From assembly GCF_028830055.1 (NCBI RefSeq), contig NZ_CP101655.1:3514204-3578203 (forward strand): a stretch of DNA of 64,000 bases, in the 5' to 3' direction. Below, in pieces: positions 17,669 through 25,232 of this stretch; position 1 is the first letter of the stretch; the number at the start of each line of letters is the position of its first letter. The notes under the pieces were generated by a model, which had not been told where the DNA came from, did no database searches, and saw nothing but the letters and a program-made list of their open reading frames with translations. The DNA comes from Pseudomonas serboccidentalis. Lineage in GTDB: Bacteria > Pseudomonadota > Gammaproteobacteria > Pseudomonadales > Pseudomonadaceae. The translations under genes and the position numbers were made by a program.

Positions 17669-18513
17669 CGGTAAAAGAATCTCTCTCTGATACCCCCCGA
17701 TCCCCTGTGGGAGCGAGCTTGCTCGCGAAGGCGTCGGGTCAGTCGATACCACTGCTGAATGATTCACCGCATTCGCGAGCAAGCTCGCTCCCACATGGGG
17801 TAAGCGGGCCGACGCTGGAATTTGCCCAGATCAGCCTGACCCTGGGACGCACCACAATTCTCGACAACGTCACCTTCCAGGTCCACCCCGGCCACGTGCA
17901 CGCGCTGGTCGGCCCCAACGGCGGCGGCAAGAGTTCGCTGATCAAGACCTTGCTCGGGCAGATGCCCCATCAGGGCCAGTTGAGCCTGCACTGGCCCGGA
18001 GCGCCCGGCACCATCGGTTATGTGCCGCAGGCGCTGGAGTTCGATCGCGGCCTGCCGATGACCGTCGACGATTTCATGGCCGCCATGTGCCAGCGCCGTC
18101 CGGCGTTTCTTGGCCTGAGCAAGCGCCACGCCAAGGCCATCGGCGAAGCGCTGGAGCGGGTCGGCATGCAGGACAAACGCAAGCGGCGCATGGGCGCGCT
18201 GTCCGGCGGTGAGCGGCAGCGCGTGCTGCTCGCTCAAGGCCTGATTCCGCCTCCGCAACTGCTGGTGCTGGATGAGCCAATGTCGGCACTCGATGAAGCC
18301 GGGATCCAGGTGTTCGAACGCCTGCTTGAAGACTGGCGCGCCGCCGGCATCACCGTGCTGTGGATCGAACACGATCTGGAAGCGGTCAAGCGCATGGCCG
18401 ATCGCGTCACCGGCCTCAACCGCCGCGTGCTGTTCGATGCCACGCCGCAACAGGCGCTGACCCCGGAACGTCTGCTGACACTGTTTTCGACCCATCCACG
18501 GAGCGCTGCCTGA
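17665..18513 (+). CDS. fpvD: Iron ABC-transporter ATPase FpvD with REP-encoded N-terminal extension
   Basis: A 282-aa ATPase: Walker A VGPNGGGKSSL from about residue 83, signature LSGGERQRVLLAQ, Walker B LLVLDEPMSALDEAG and the H-loop WIEHDLEAV. It energises FpvE to import iron released from pyoverdine. Odd feature: residues 14-44 (containing PVGASLLAKA) are the translation of a REP palindrome at 17706-17795 that lies wholly inside the coding region, and no in-frame ATG, GTG or TTG occurs between the REP and the conserved domain (LEFAQISLTLG). The ATG at 17665 overlaps the fpvC stop, so the extension is probably translated. Confidence 0.9.
   Translation: MTVKESLSDTPRSPVGASLLAKASGQSIPLLNDSPHSRASSLPHGVSGPTLEFAQISLTLGRTTILDNVTFQVHPGHVHALVGPNGGGKSSLIKTLLGQMPHQGQLSLHWPGAPGTIGYVPQALEFDRGLPMTVDDFMAAMCQRRPAFLGLSKRHAKAIGEALERVGMQDKRKRRMGALSGGERQRVLLAQGLIPPPQLLVLDEPMSALDEAGIQVFERLLEDWRAAGITVLWIEHDLEAVKRMADRVTGLNRRVLFDATPQQALTPERLLTLFSTHPRSAA
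17706..17795. repeat. REP palindrome inside the fpvD coding region
   Basis: TGTGGGAGCGAGCTTGCTCG at the left pairs with its exact reverse complement at the right around a 42-nt spacer. It is 90 bp long and in frame, so it adds 30 codons to fpvD without a stop. Confidence 0.92.
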
Positions 18514-19412
18514 TGAGTTACGAAGCCTTTCGTTTGATGGTCCAGGGCTGGGCCGCTTCCGGTTATCTACCCGAAGCGCTGGCCTACGGTTTTGTGGTCA
18601 ATGCGCTGCTCGCCGGCCTGTTGATCGGCCCGGTGCTCGGTGGGCTCGGCACGCTGGTGGTGGTCAAGCGCTTCGCGTTTTTCTCCGAAGCGGTCGGTCA
18701 CGCGGCGCTGACCGGCGTGGCCATCGGCATTCTGCTCGGCGAGCCCTACACCGGGCCGTACGGCAGCCTGTTCGGCTACTGCCTGCTGTTCGGCATTCTG
18801 CTCAACTACTTGCGTAACCGCACCGGTCTGGCGCCGGACACGCTGATCGGCGTGTTCCTCTCGGTGTCGCTGGCGCTGGGGGCGAGCCTGCTGTTGATTC
18901 TGGCCGGCAAGATCAACGTGCACATTCTGGAGAACGTGCTGTTCGGTTCAGTACTGACCGTCAACGGCAACGACCTGCTGGTGCTGGCGATCGTCGGTTC
19001 GCTGGTCATGGCCCTGGCGTTGCCGCTGTACAACCGCATCATGCTCGCCAGCTTCAACCCGCAACTGGCGGCGGTGCGCGGCGTGGCGGTGAAGACCCTG
19101 GATTACCTGTTCGTGATTCTGGTGACGCTGATCACTGTCGCGGCGGTGAAGGTCATCGGCGCGATCCTGGTCGGTGCGCTGCTGGTGATTCCGGCCGCGG
19201 CGGCGCGCTTGCTCAGCCAGTCGCTCAAGGGCTTCTTCTGGTGCTCGGTGCTGATTGCCACCGTCAGCACCTTGTGCGGGATTCTCGCGCCGATTGTCTT
19301 CGATCTGCCGATTCCGTCCGGCGCCGCGATCATTCTGGTCGCCGGCATTGCCTTCGCCCTCGCCGCCATGGCGCGCGGGGTTGTTCCGAGTCTGAAAGGG
19401 AACCTTGGATAA
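18513..19412 (+). CDS. fpvE: Iron ABC-transporter permease FpvE
   Basis: A 299-aa ABC-3 family permease with about eight membrane segments. Characteristic pieces are VVKRFAFFSEAVGHAALTGVAIG near the N-terminus and KTLDYLFVILVTLITVAAVKVIGAILVGALLVIPAAAARL near the C-terminus, as in ZnuB/MntB-type permeases. With FpvD it forms the inner-membrane transporter for iron stripped from pyoverdine. ATG at 18513 shares one base with the fpvD stop; the open frame upstream lies inside fpvD. Confidence 0.92.
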   Translation: MSYEAFRLMVQGWAASGYLPEALAYGFVVNALLAGLLIGPVLGGLGTLVVVKRFAFFSEAVGHAALTGVAIGILLGEPYTGPYGSLFGYCLLFGILLNYLRNRTGLAPDTLIGVFLSVSLALGASLLLILAGKINVHILENVLFGSVLTVNGNDLLVLAIVGSLVMALALPLYNRIMLASFNPQLAAVRGVAVKTLDYLFVILVTLITVAAVKVIGAILVGALLVIPAAAARLLSQSLKGFFWCSVLIATVSTLCGILAPIVFDLPIPSGAAIILVAGIAFALAAMARGVVPSLKGNLG

Positions 19413-20327
19413 ATGCCCATCTCATTGCGCAAACTGCCGCTGACCATCGCCCTGTGCGGCGTGGTCTGCACCCCGCTGATCGCTGCCGAAAACGCCAAAC
19501 CGTTGCGCGTACTGGCCTCGTTGCCGATCACCTACGGGCTGGGCGAGGTGCTGCTCAAAGGCACCGACGTCAGCCTGGAACGCGCGGCGCCGGCGAATCT
19601 GCCGGGCAGCCGTCAGACCGCGTATTTCACCGGTCGCGGTGCGCCGGCATTGGGCAAACTGGCGAGCGATGCCGACGCGGTGATCGGCGTACGCTCGCTG
19701 TGGGCCGATGATCCGCTGTACCCGATTGCACGGCGCAGCAACATCCGCATTGTCGAGGTCGACGCCGCGCGTCCGGTCGATGGCGCCCTGCCAGGGATTG
19801 CCGTGCAACCGGGGCTCAAGGTCGATGGCTTGAACAGTCAGCCGTGGCTGGCGAGCAATAACATGGGGCGCATGGCCGATGTGATCGCGGCGGATCTGGT
19901 ACGCCTGGCCCCCACCGCCAAACCGAAGATCGAGGCCAATCTGGCAGCGCTGAAACAGCGTTTGCTCAAGCTCAGTGCCGACAGCGAAGCGCGTCTGGCC
20001 GAGGCCGACAACCTCAGTGTGATGAGTCTGAGCGATCACTTCGGTTACCTGATCGGCAGCCTGAATCTGGAGCTGATCGGCCAGGACCCGCGCCCGGATG
20101 CCGAATGGACGCCGCAAGACCTGAAGCAACTGACGGCGACGCTCAAGGACAACGACGTGGCGCTGGTGCTGCATCATCGTCAGCCGTCGGAGGCGGTGAA
20201 AGCGGCGATTGCCGAGTCGGGGAGTCATTTGCTGGTGTTGAGCACCGATACCGAAGATCCGGTGGCGGAGCTGGAGGGGAATGTGGATGTGCTGCTCAAG
20301 GGTCTGAGCGGCGGGCCTTCGGCCTAA
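19413..20327 (+). CDS. fpvF: Second periplasmic metal-binding protein FpvF
   Basis: A 304-aa protein with a signal peptide (LTIALCGVVCTPLIAAENA) and a metal-binding-lipoprotein-like fold (LRVLASLPITYGLGEVLLKGTD). It is the second soluble binding protein of the FpvCDEF system; FpvC and FpvF are reported to interact and to bind the siderophore and iron. It follows fpvE with no gap. A REP element and a bidirectional terminator end the operon. Confidence 0.88.
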   Translation: MPISLRKLPLTIALCGVVCTPLIAAENAKPLRVLASLPITYGLGEVLLKGTDVSLERAAPANLPGSRQTAYFTGRGAPALGKLASDADAVIGVRSLWADDPLYPIARRSNIRIVEVDAARPVDGALPGIAVQPGLKVDGLNSQPWLASNNMGRMADVIAADLVRLAPTAKPKIEANLAALKQRLLKLSADSEARLAEADNLSVMSLSDHFGYLIGSLNLELIGQDPRPDAEWTPQDLKQLTATLKDNDVALVLHHRQPSEAVKAAIAESGSHLLVLSTDTEDPVAELEGNVDVLLKGLSGGPSA

Positions 20328-20329
20328 GA

Positions 20330-20397
20330 TCAAAAGATCGCAGCTCCGACATGGAATGCAAAACCTGTAGGAGCTGCCGAAGGCTGCGATCTTTTGA
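20330..20397. repeat. Inverted repeat of the GATCGCAGC class after fpvF
   Basis: TCAAAAGATCGCAG at 20330-20343 and CTGCGATCTTTTGA at 20384-20397 are perfect complements. It is the same family as the element at 46034-46108 and lies just before the operon terminator. Confidence 0.82.
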
Positions 20398-20407
20398 AAG
20401 CCATGAA

Positions 20408-20440
20408 AAACCCGCTGACGGTCACCAGTCCAGCGGGTTT
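20408..20440. terminator. Bidirectional terminator between fpvF and the MbtH-like gene
   Basis: AAACCCGCTG and CAGCGGGTTT form a 10-bp stem. A CTTTTT run follows on the plus strand and TTTTTCA on the minus strand, so it can end both convergent operons. Confidence 0.85.
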
Positions 20441-20456
20441 CTTTTTGACCGACGAG

Positions 20457-20681
20457 TTACTGAGCCGCCGCCTGCCCTTCCATCTTCTGACGCAGACTCA
20501 GCGGACGCATATCGGTCCAGACTTCTTCGATGTAGGCCAGGCATTCCTTTTTCAGGCCGCTCTTGCCCACGGTGCGCCAGCCTTGCGGCACGGCTTTGTA
20601 ATCGGGCCAGATCGAGTATTGCTCTTCGTGGTTGACCACGACCTGAAAGAGGATGTCCTCGCGGTCGAATACTGACGTCAT
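20457..20681 (-). CDS. MbtH-like protein (PA2412-type), pyoverdine NRPS partner
   Basis: A 74-aa MbtH-family protein: [19 protein letters not shown] followed by [17 protein letters not shown] contains the conserved tryptophans and the S-x-WP core. These proteins bind and activate NRPS adenylation domains. It lies downstream of pvdH and has its own IS box, so it should be made with the pyoverdine synthetases, as PA2412 is in P. aeruginosa. GGAGA precedes the ATG. Confidence 0.93.
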   Translation of the reverse strand: MTSVFDREDILFQVVVNHEEQYSIWPDYKAVPQGWRTVGKSGLKKECLAYIEEVWTDMRPLSLRQKMEGQAAAQ

Positions 20682-20707
20682 GGTGGTTCTCCATCACTGT
20701 AGGGGTG

Positions 20708-20728
20708 GGCTGCACACGAAGTGCAGCC
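20708..20728 (-). other. Hairpin in the leader of the MbtH-like gene
   Basis: GGCTGCAC and GTGCAGCC, an 8-bp stem with a 5-nt loop, lie between the IS box and the ATG, so they should fall in the 5' untranslated region. A residual pvdH terminator or mRNA stabiliser is possible. Confidence 0.45.
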
Positions 20729-20743
20729 GGGTCTGTAGAAAGA

Positions 20744-20767
20744 ACGTGGGGCGCTGCGAAAAATTTA
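20744..20767 (-). promoter_or_regulatory. PvdS-dependent IS box upstream of the MbtH-like gene
   Basis: On the minus strand TAAAT is followed by exactly 16 nt and CGT, the iron-starvation box recognised by PvdS. The first TAA of the box is also the stop codon of pvdH. CGT lies 63 nt before the MbtH-like ATG. Confidence 0.87.
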
Positions 20768-22177
20768 CCCAACAGCCGTGGCGGCGGCCAAGGCTCGACC
20801 GAAGATCTCGGCGACGCGGTCGATTTCGGCAGCGGTGATCACCAGCGGTGGCAGGAAACGCACCACCGCGCCATGGCGGCCGCCCAGCTCCAGAATCAGC
20901 CCGCGCTTGAGGCATTCGCGCTGCACCAGCGGCGCCAGACGGGCGAAGGCCGGCGGATGACCGAGGGCATCTGGCGTACCGTCCGGGTCAACCAATTCGA
21001 CCCCGAGCATCAAGCCGCGACCACGAATGTCGCCCAGTTGCGGGAAGTCGCGTTGCAGGATGCGCAAGTGTTCGCTCAGGCGCTCGCCCATGGCCGCAGC
21101 GTGTTCGCTGACCTTGTGCTCAAGCAGATAACGCATCACTGCGGAACCGGCGGCCATCGCCATCTGATTGCCACGGAAGGTGCCGGCATGGGCACCCGGT
21201 TGCCAGGTGTCGAGCCAGTCGCGATAGACCACCACCGCCAATGGCAGGCTGCCGCCGATGGCTTTGGACAACACCACCACGTCCGGGACGATGTCGGCGT
21301 GTTCGAAGGCAAACATCTTGCCGGTGCGGGCGAAACCGCTCTGGATCTCGTCGACGATCAGCGCCACGCCCGCCTTTTCGGTGATTCGGCGCAAGCCGCG
21401 CAGCCACTCGATATCCGCCGGAATCACCCCGCCCTCGCCCTGCACCGCTTCGACAATCACCGCTGCCGGCAACTGGACCCCGGCCTCGGGATCGTTGAGC
21501 AGGTTTTCCAGATAACTCAGGTTGGCTTTGACCCCGGCGGCGCCACCGAGGCCGAACGGGCAGCGGTAGTCATACGGGAACGGCATGAACTGCACGCCGT
21601 TGCTGAGCAGGGCGCCCAACGGCTTTTTCGGCCCCAGGCTACCCATCAGGCTCAACGCGCCCTGGCTCATGCCGTGATAGCCGCCGGAAAACGACAGGAC
21701 GGTGCTGCGCCCGGTGGCGGTACGCACCAGTTTCAGCGCGGCTTCCACCGCATCGGTGCCGGTCGGGCCGCAGAACTGGATCTTCGCCTCGGCGGCCAGC
21801 GCTGGCGGGAGCAGGCCGAACAGGTCCTGAACGAATTGATCCTTGACCGGCGTGGTCAGGTCTAGGGTATGCAGCGGCAATTCATCGGCGAGCACTTGCT
21901 GGATCGCCTCGATCACCACCGGGTGGTTGTGCCCCAAGGCCAGCGTGCCGGCACCGGCCAGGCAATCGATGAAGGTACGGCCTTCAACATCTTCGACATA
22001 CAGCCCCTTGGCGCGCTTGAGTGCCAGCGGAATGCGGCGCGGGTAACTGCGGGCGTTGGATTCCTGCTGGCTCTGGCGGGCCAGCAGTGGCGATTCGTGG
22101 AACTGATACAGGATTTCCGTCGGAGCGGAGGCGATCCGGGCCGACGACTCTTCGATAAGGCTGGTGGCGACTGACAT
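20765..22177 (-). CDS. pvdH: L-2,4-diaminobutyrate:2-ketoglutarate aminotransferase PvdH
   Basis: A 470-aa class III PLP aminotransferase. Motifs: FSGGYHGMSQGALSLMG, the DEIQSGFARTG segment with the PLP-contacting Asp, and the Schiff-base lysine in VVVLSKAIGGSLP. It converts aspartate semialdehyde to L-2,4-diaminobutyrate, the third building block of PvdL and part of the pyoverdine chromophore. The ATG at 22177 is chosen over an earlier in-frame start because GAGGGG precedes it and the sequence then matches family N-termini. An IS box lies about 100 bp upstream. Confidence 0.93.
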   Translation of the reverse strand: MSVATSLIEESSARIASAPTEILYQFHESPLLARQSQQESNARSYPRRIPLALKRAKGLYVEDVEGRTFIDCLAGAGTLALGHNHPVVIEAIQQVLADELPLHTLDLTTPVKDQFVQDLFGLLPPALAAEAKIQFCGPTGTDAVEAALKLVRTATGRSTVLSFSGGYHGMSQGALSLMGSLGPKKPLGALLSNGVQFMPFPYDYRCPFGLGGAAGVKANLSYLENLLNDPEAGVQLPAAVIVEAVQGEGGVIPADIEWLRGLRRITEKAGVALIVDEIQSGFARTGKMFAFEHADIVPDVVVLSKAIGGSLPLAVVVYRDWLDTWQPGAHAGTFRGNQMAMAAGSAVMRYLLEHKVSEHAAAMGERLSEHLRILQRDFPQLGDIRGRGLMLGVELVDPDGTPDALGHPPAFARLAPLVQRECLKRGLILELGGRHGAVVRFLPPLVITAAEIDRVAEIFGRALAAATAVG

Positions 22178-22279
22178 CTCTCGACCCCTCAATACACTAT
22201 GGATAGTGACCAAAACAGCACACCGCACAGGTGCGCGTTCCGGTCGCGAGGCGCACATGCAGGTTTTCCTGTTCTGGAA

Positions 22280-22303
22280 ACGCTTAAGCGGGGCGAGGAT
22301 TTA
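22280..22303 (-). promoter_or_regulatory. pvdH: PvdS-dependent IS box of pvdH
   Basis: On the minus strand TAAAT-N16-CGT with exact spacing, ending 103 nt before the pvdH ATG. It lies partly next to the end of the GNAT gene (stop at 22321). Confidence 0.88.
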
Positions 22304-22320
22304 CACCCTTGATCGCGTTG

Positions 22321-22806
22321 TCAGTCGGGCAATGGCAACGGCTTGTGCAGCGCCACGCCGTGCAAGCCCTGATCGCAGGCGAGTGGCGCCGACTCGCAGT
22401 AGCCCAAATGCCGATAAAAAGCCGCGCCGGTGCGCGTGCTGGCGATACTCGCCTGAGGTACGCCACGTATTCGCAACCAGCCTTCCAGATCCATCAGCAA
22501 CGCCCGCCCGGCGCCACGGCGAAACCATTCCGGCTGCACATGACAAAACCCGATATCACCGCTGGCCGTGGCCATGCCGACACCCACCGGTTTGTCCTGT
22601 AACAAGGCGAGGTTCAGGTAGCAATGCGGATCGACAAGCTGCGCCGTGATGACCTCCACGGATTGCCGGCTGATCCAGCGGCTGACGAGTTGCGGGTCGT
22701 TGCGGTGTTCGAGCGCACAACCGACGCGGATCGAACGCTCGATGATGCGGCTGATAATGCCGGCGTCGGCAGGTTTCGCCGGGCAGATGCAGATTGCTGC
22801 TTCCAT
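22321..22806 (-). CDS. GNAT-family N-acetyltransferase
   Basis: A 161-aa acetyltransferase: the acetyl-CoA loop is visible as HVQPEWFRRGAGRALLMDLEGWL and the C-terminal half has ASTRTGAAFYRHLGYC, both typical of GNAT proteins. The ATG at 22806 with GAGGGA upstream is preferred to the TTG at 22821. It lies upstream of pvdH on the same strand, and the pvdH IS box falls just after its stop, so it is probably a separate unit. No evidence ties it to pyoverdine. Substrate unknown. Confidence 0.83.
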   Translation of the reverse strand: MEAAICICPAKPADAGIISRIIERSIRVGCALEHRNDPQLVSRWISRQSVEVITAQLVDPHCYLNLALLQDKPVGVGMATASGDIGFCHVQPEWFRRGAGRALLMDLEGWLRIRGVPQASIASTRTGAAFYRHLGYCESAPLACDQGLHGVALHKPLPLPD

Positions 22807-22934
22807 GCTGCGGTCCCTCAATCCATTGAGTCAGAGCAGCCCCGACCATACCGCCGGGACTGACGAATCACCAATGCGCAGACGTTACATTTGATGTGCC
22901 CGAACATCGCTCCCACGGGAGATCTGCGGTGGTG

Positions 22935-24257
22935 TCAGATGGATTGCAGCGGCATCGTCAGTTCCACCCTCAAGCCATCCGGGCGGCTGTCGAAATGCAG
23001 GGTGCAGGCACAGCGCTGGACGATGGCTTGCACGATCGCCAGGCCGAGGCCGCAGCCGGTGCTCTGGCCGTTGCGCCAGAAGCGCTGGGTCAGATGCTGC
23101 AGATCTTCGGCGGCAATTCCCGGGCCGTGGTCGCGCACCACAAAGCGTGCGCGCTGACCGACGGTTTCCAGGCTCAATTCCACGTTAGCGTCCGCCGGGG
23201 TATGACGCAGGGCGTTGTCGAGCAGATTGCGCAGTGCAGCAATCGACAGCACCGCCGGCATTTGCACCGGGGCGCTGGACAGCGACGTCGGCAATTGCAG
23301 TTTGATGCGCTGGCGCTCGCCGCCAGCCGCATCCTGCATCGCCAGTTTCGCCACCTGCTCGGCGCTGCACTGCACACCGTCGTCAAATGACAGGCTGCCC
23401 TCGACCCGTGCCAGCAACAACAGTTGCTCCAGCGTGCGGTGCATCCGGTCGGCGCCTTCTTCGGCCCGCGCCAGCGACTGATCGCGGGCACTGCCCTCGG
23501 TCATGCGCGCCACTTGCAGGTGGGTCTTGATCGCCGTCAGCGGGCTGCGCAGTTCATGGGCGGCGTCACCGGTCAGCCGCCGCTCACGCTCGATGGTCTT
23601 GCCAATGCGCTGGAACAGCTGATTCTGGGTGTCGAGCAATGGTTTCAGTTCGCTGGGAAACGACTGCAGTTGCAAGGGTTCCAGCGAGTCGGCATTGCGC
23701 CGCATCAAGGCTTCGCGCAGGCGATTGAGTGGCGCCAGGCCCTGACCGATGCCCAGCCACAACAGGCACAGACAACCGAGCAATGCCACGCCGACCGGCA
23801 CCGAGGCCGCCAGCAGGATCGACATGTTCAGCGCTTCGCGCTCGATCTGCCGATCGGCGGTGGTGATCCGCACGTCACCTCGTGCGAGGGTGAAACTGCG
23901 CCACGGCGCGCCGTCGATCATCTGGTCATGGAAGCCCATTTTCGCAGCTTCCAGGGTTTGCTCGGGGCTGCTGTGGCTGCGGGCCAGAATCTCCCCACGC
24001 AAGGAACTGACCTGGCAGGCCATGCCGCCGGGAATGTTCAACTGTTCGGCACTGAAATGGGTGCCCTCGCCCTTGCTCGGCAACGCCGGCAATTGCTCCA
24101 GCAGCCCGGCGACCATGCGCGCCGAAGCCACCAGCCGCTGGTCGAGGGAAAACATCATCTGATTGCGCAGGTCGCTGAGCATCCAGGCCGCGGCCAGGGC
24201 CCAGATCAGGGCGAACGCGGCGCCGAGGGTCAGACTCAGGCGCAGACGCAGACTCAT
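22935..24257 (-). CDS. Sensor histidine kinase (QseC/PmrB type; PA2480-like)
   Basis: A 440-aa membrane kinase. Two membrane segments (about 8-28 and 146-172) bracket a periplasmic sensor of about 115 residues, followed by a HAMP-like linker, HisKA with phospho-acceptor His at 234 (GDAAHELRSPLTAIKTHLQV) and an HATPase domain (LDNALRHTP, DHGPGIAAEDL, GCGLGLAIVQ). The periplasmic part has a single cysteine (GGMACQVSSLRGE). It shares one base with the response-regulator stop, so the two are coupled. In P. aeruginosa the like pair PA2479-PA2480 adjoins a dsb cluster, as here. Signal unknown. Confidence 0.9.
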   Translation of the reverse strand: MSLRLRLSLTLGAAFALIWALAAAWMLSDLRNQMMFSLDQRLVASARMVAGLLEQLPALPSKGEGTHFSAEQLNIPGGMACQVSSLRGEILARSHSSPEQTLEAAKMGFHDQMIDGAPWRSFTLARGDVRITTADRQIEREALNMSILLAASVPVGVALLGCLCLLWLGIGQGLAPLNRLREALMRRNADSLEPLQLQSFPSELKPLLDTQNQLFQRIGKTIERERRLTGDAAHELRSPLTAIKTHLQVARMTEGSARDQSLARAEEGADRMHRTLEQLLLLARVEGSLSFDDGVQCSAEQVAKLAMQDAAGGERQRIKLQLPTSLSSAPVQMPAVLSIAALRNLLDNALRHTPADANVELSLETVGQRARFVVRDHGPGIAAEDLQHLTQRFWRNGQSTGCGLGLAIVQAIVQRCACTLHFDSRPDGLRVELTMPLQSI

Positions 24258-24937
24258 CACTTCTGCTGCTCTCCACCATCGGCCGGCCCGAGGCGATAGC
24301 CCAGACCGCGCACGGTTTCGACGATGCCCTTGCCGAGCTTGCTGCGCAGGTGATGGATATGCACGTTGAGGGCGTTGCTCTCCAGCTCGTCATTGAAGCC
24401 GTAGACGCTGTCCTTCAATTGCTCGGTGGACAGCACCCGGCCACGGTTGTGCAGCAGCGCCTGCAACAGCGATTGCTCGCGCCGCGACAAGTCCACCGAT
24501 TGCCCGGCCAGAGTGGTTTCACGGCTGCTCGGGTCGTAGGTGAGTGCGCCGTGTTCAATCAGGTTGACGCTGCGTCCGGCGACCCGGCGCAACAAGGTTT
24601 GCAGGCGGGCGAACAGTTCACGCAGATCGAACGGTTTGAGCAGGTAATCGTCAGCCCCCGCCTGCAGACCATCGACCCGATCGGTGACCGAATCGCGCGC
24701 GGTCAGAATCAGCACCGGAATTTCCAGGCCCTGTTGCCGCAATTGTTGCAGCAACTTGAGGCCATCTTCATCGGGCAGGCCGAGATCGAGCACCATCACG
24801 TCGAATTCGGCAACCTTGAGCATCGCCCGCGCCTTCGACGCGGTGTTGACGTGCTCGACCGTCAAGCCCTGGGCAGTGAGACCGGCAACGATACCGCTGG
24901 CGATCAGTTCATCGTCTTCGCAAACCAGTACGTGCAT
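24257..24937 (-). CDS. OmpR-family response regulator (QseB/PmrA type; PA2479-like)
   Basis: A 226-aa regulator with a receiver domain (phospho-acceptor Asp51 in VMVLDLGLPDEDG, acidic pair at EDDE, switch Lys in DDYLLKPFDLRELFARL) and a winged-helix DNA-binding domain (ELESNALNVHIHHLRSKLG). The ATG at 24937 with AGGGA upstream gives the canonical length. It is the first gene of the kinase operon. TTAAT/TAAT repeats spaced 11 bp, the form used by PmrA/QseB relatives, occur upstream of this gene and of dsbD. Confidence 0.92.
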   Translation of the reverse strand: MHVLVCEDDELIASGIVAGLTAQGLTVEHVNTASKARAMLKVAEFDVMVLDLGLPDEDGLKLLQQLRQQGLEIPVLILTARDSVTDRVDGLQAGADDYLLKPFDLRELFARLQTLLRRVAGRSVNLIEHGALTYDPSSRETTLAGQSVDLSRREQSLLQALLHNRGRVLSTEQLKDSVYGFNDELESNALNVHIHHLRSKLGKGIVETVRGLGYRLGPADGGEQQK

Positions 24938-25232
24938 GGTGGTTCCCTGAGAAAAAGGCAAGTCGAACAGAACAGGATTAAGCCGCAATTATGGCCGGGC
25001 CACAACCGACCAGACAGAGGCTTCATAGCTCGCCTGCGTTGACCGGTAATACCCCATCGGGGGCACGTACAAAATACCATCCGGCAAATACAAGTCAAAC
25101 TAACCGAAATAAAATACAACACCCTCGAACTATACAAACAAAGCAGCGAAAACTAATCTCGCCCAGCAACTTTACAACAACTAAACACCCAACCAGAAAG
25201 ACCAATCACAAATTACTTGAGAAACCGTAAAA
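24938..25232. other. Regulator promoter region and CA-rich leader of the hemopexin-like gene
   Basis: The left part holds the regulator promoter with ATTA repeats at 24977 and 24988. From about 25065 to 25230 the plus strand is very rich in A and C and poor in G, quite unlike the GC-rich surroundings, and contains no gene. It ends in a weak site (GAGAAACC) before the ATG at 25233. Confidence 0.65.
24976..24992 (-). promoter_or_regulatory. Possible autoregulatory site of the response regulator
   Basis: On the minus strand ATAATTGCGGCTTAATC has two TAAT half-sites exactly 11 bp apart, 40-55 bp before the regulator ATG. This phasing is that of OmpR/PmrA-family direct repeats and recurs upstream of dsbD. 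Confidence 0.5.

Noticed and set aside
22935..24937. The two-component system as a pyoverdine regulator
   Set aside because: Its nearest likely targets by site similarity are its own promoter and dsbD; nothing ties it to pvd promoters.
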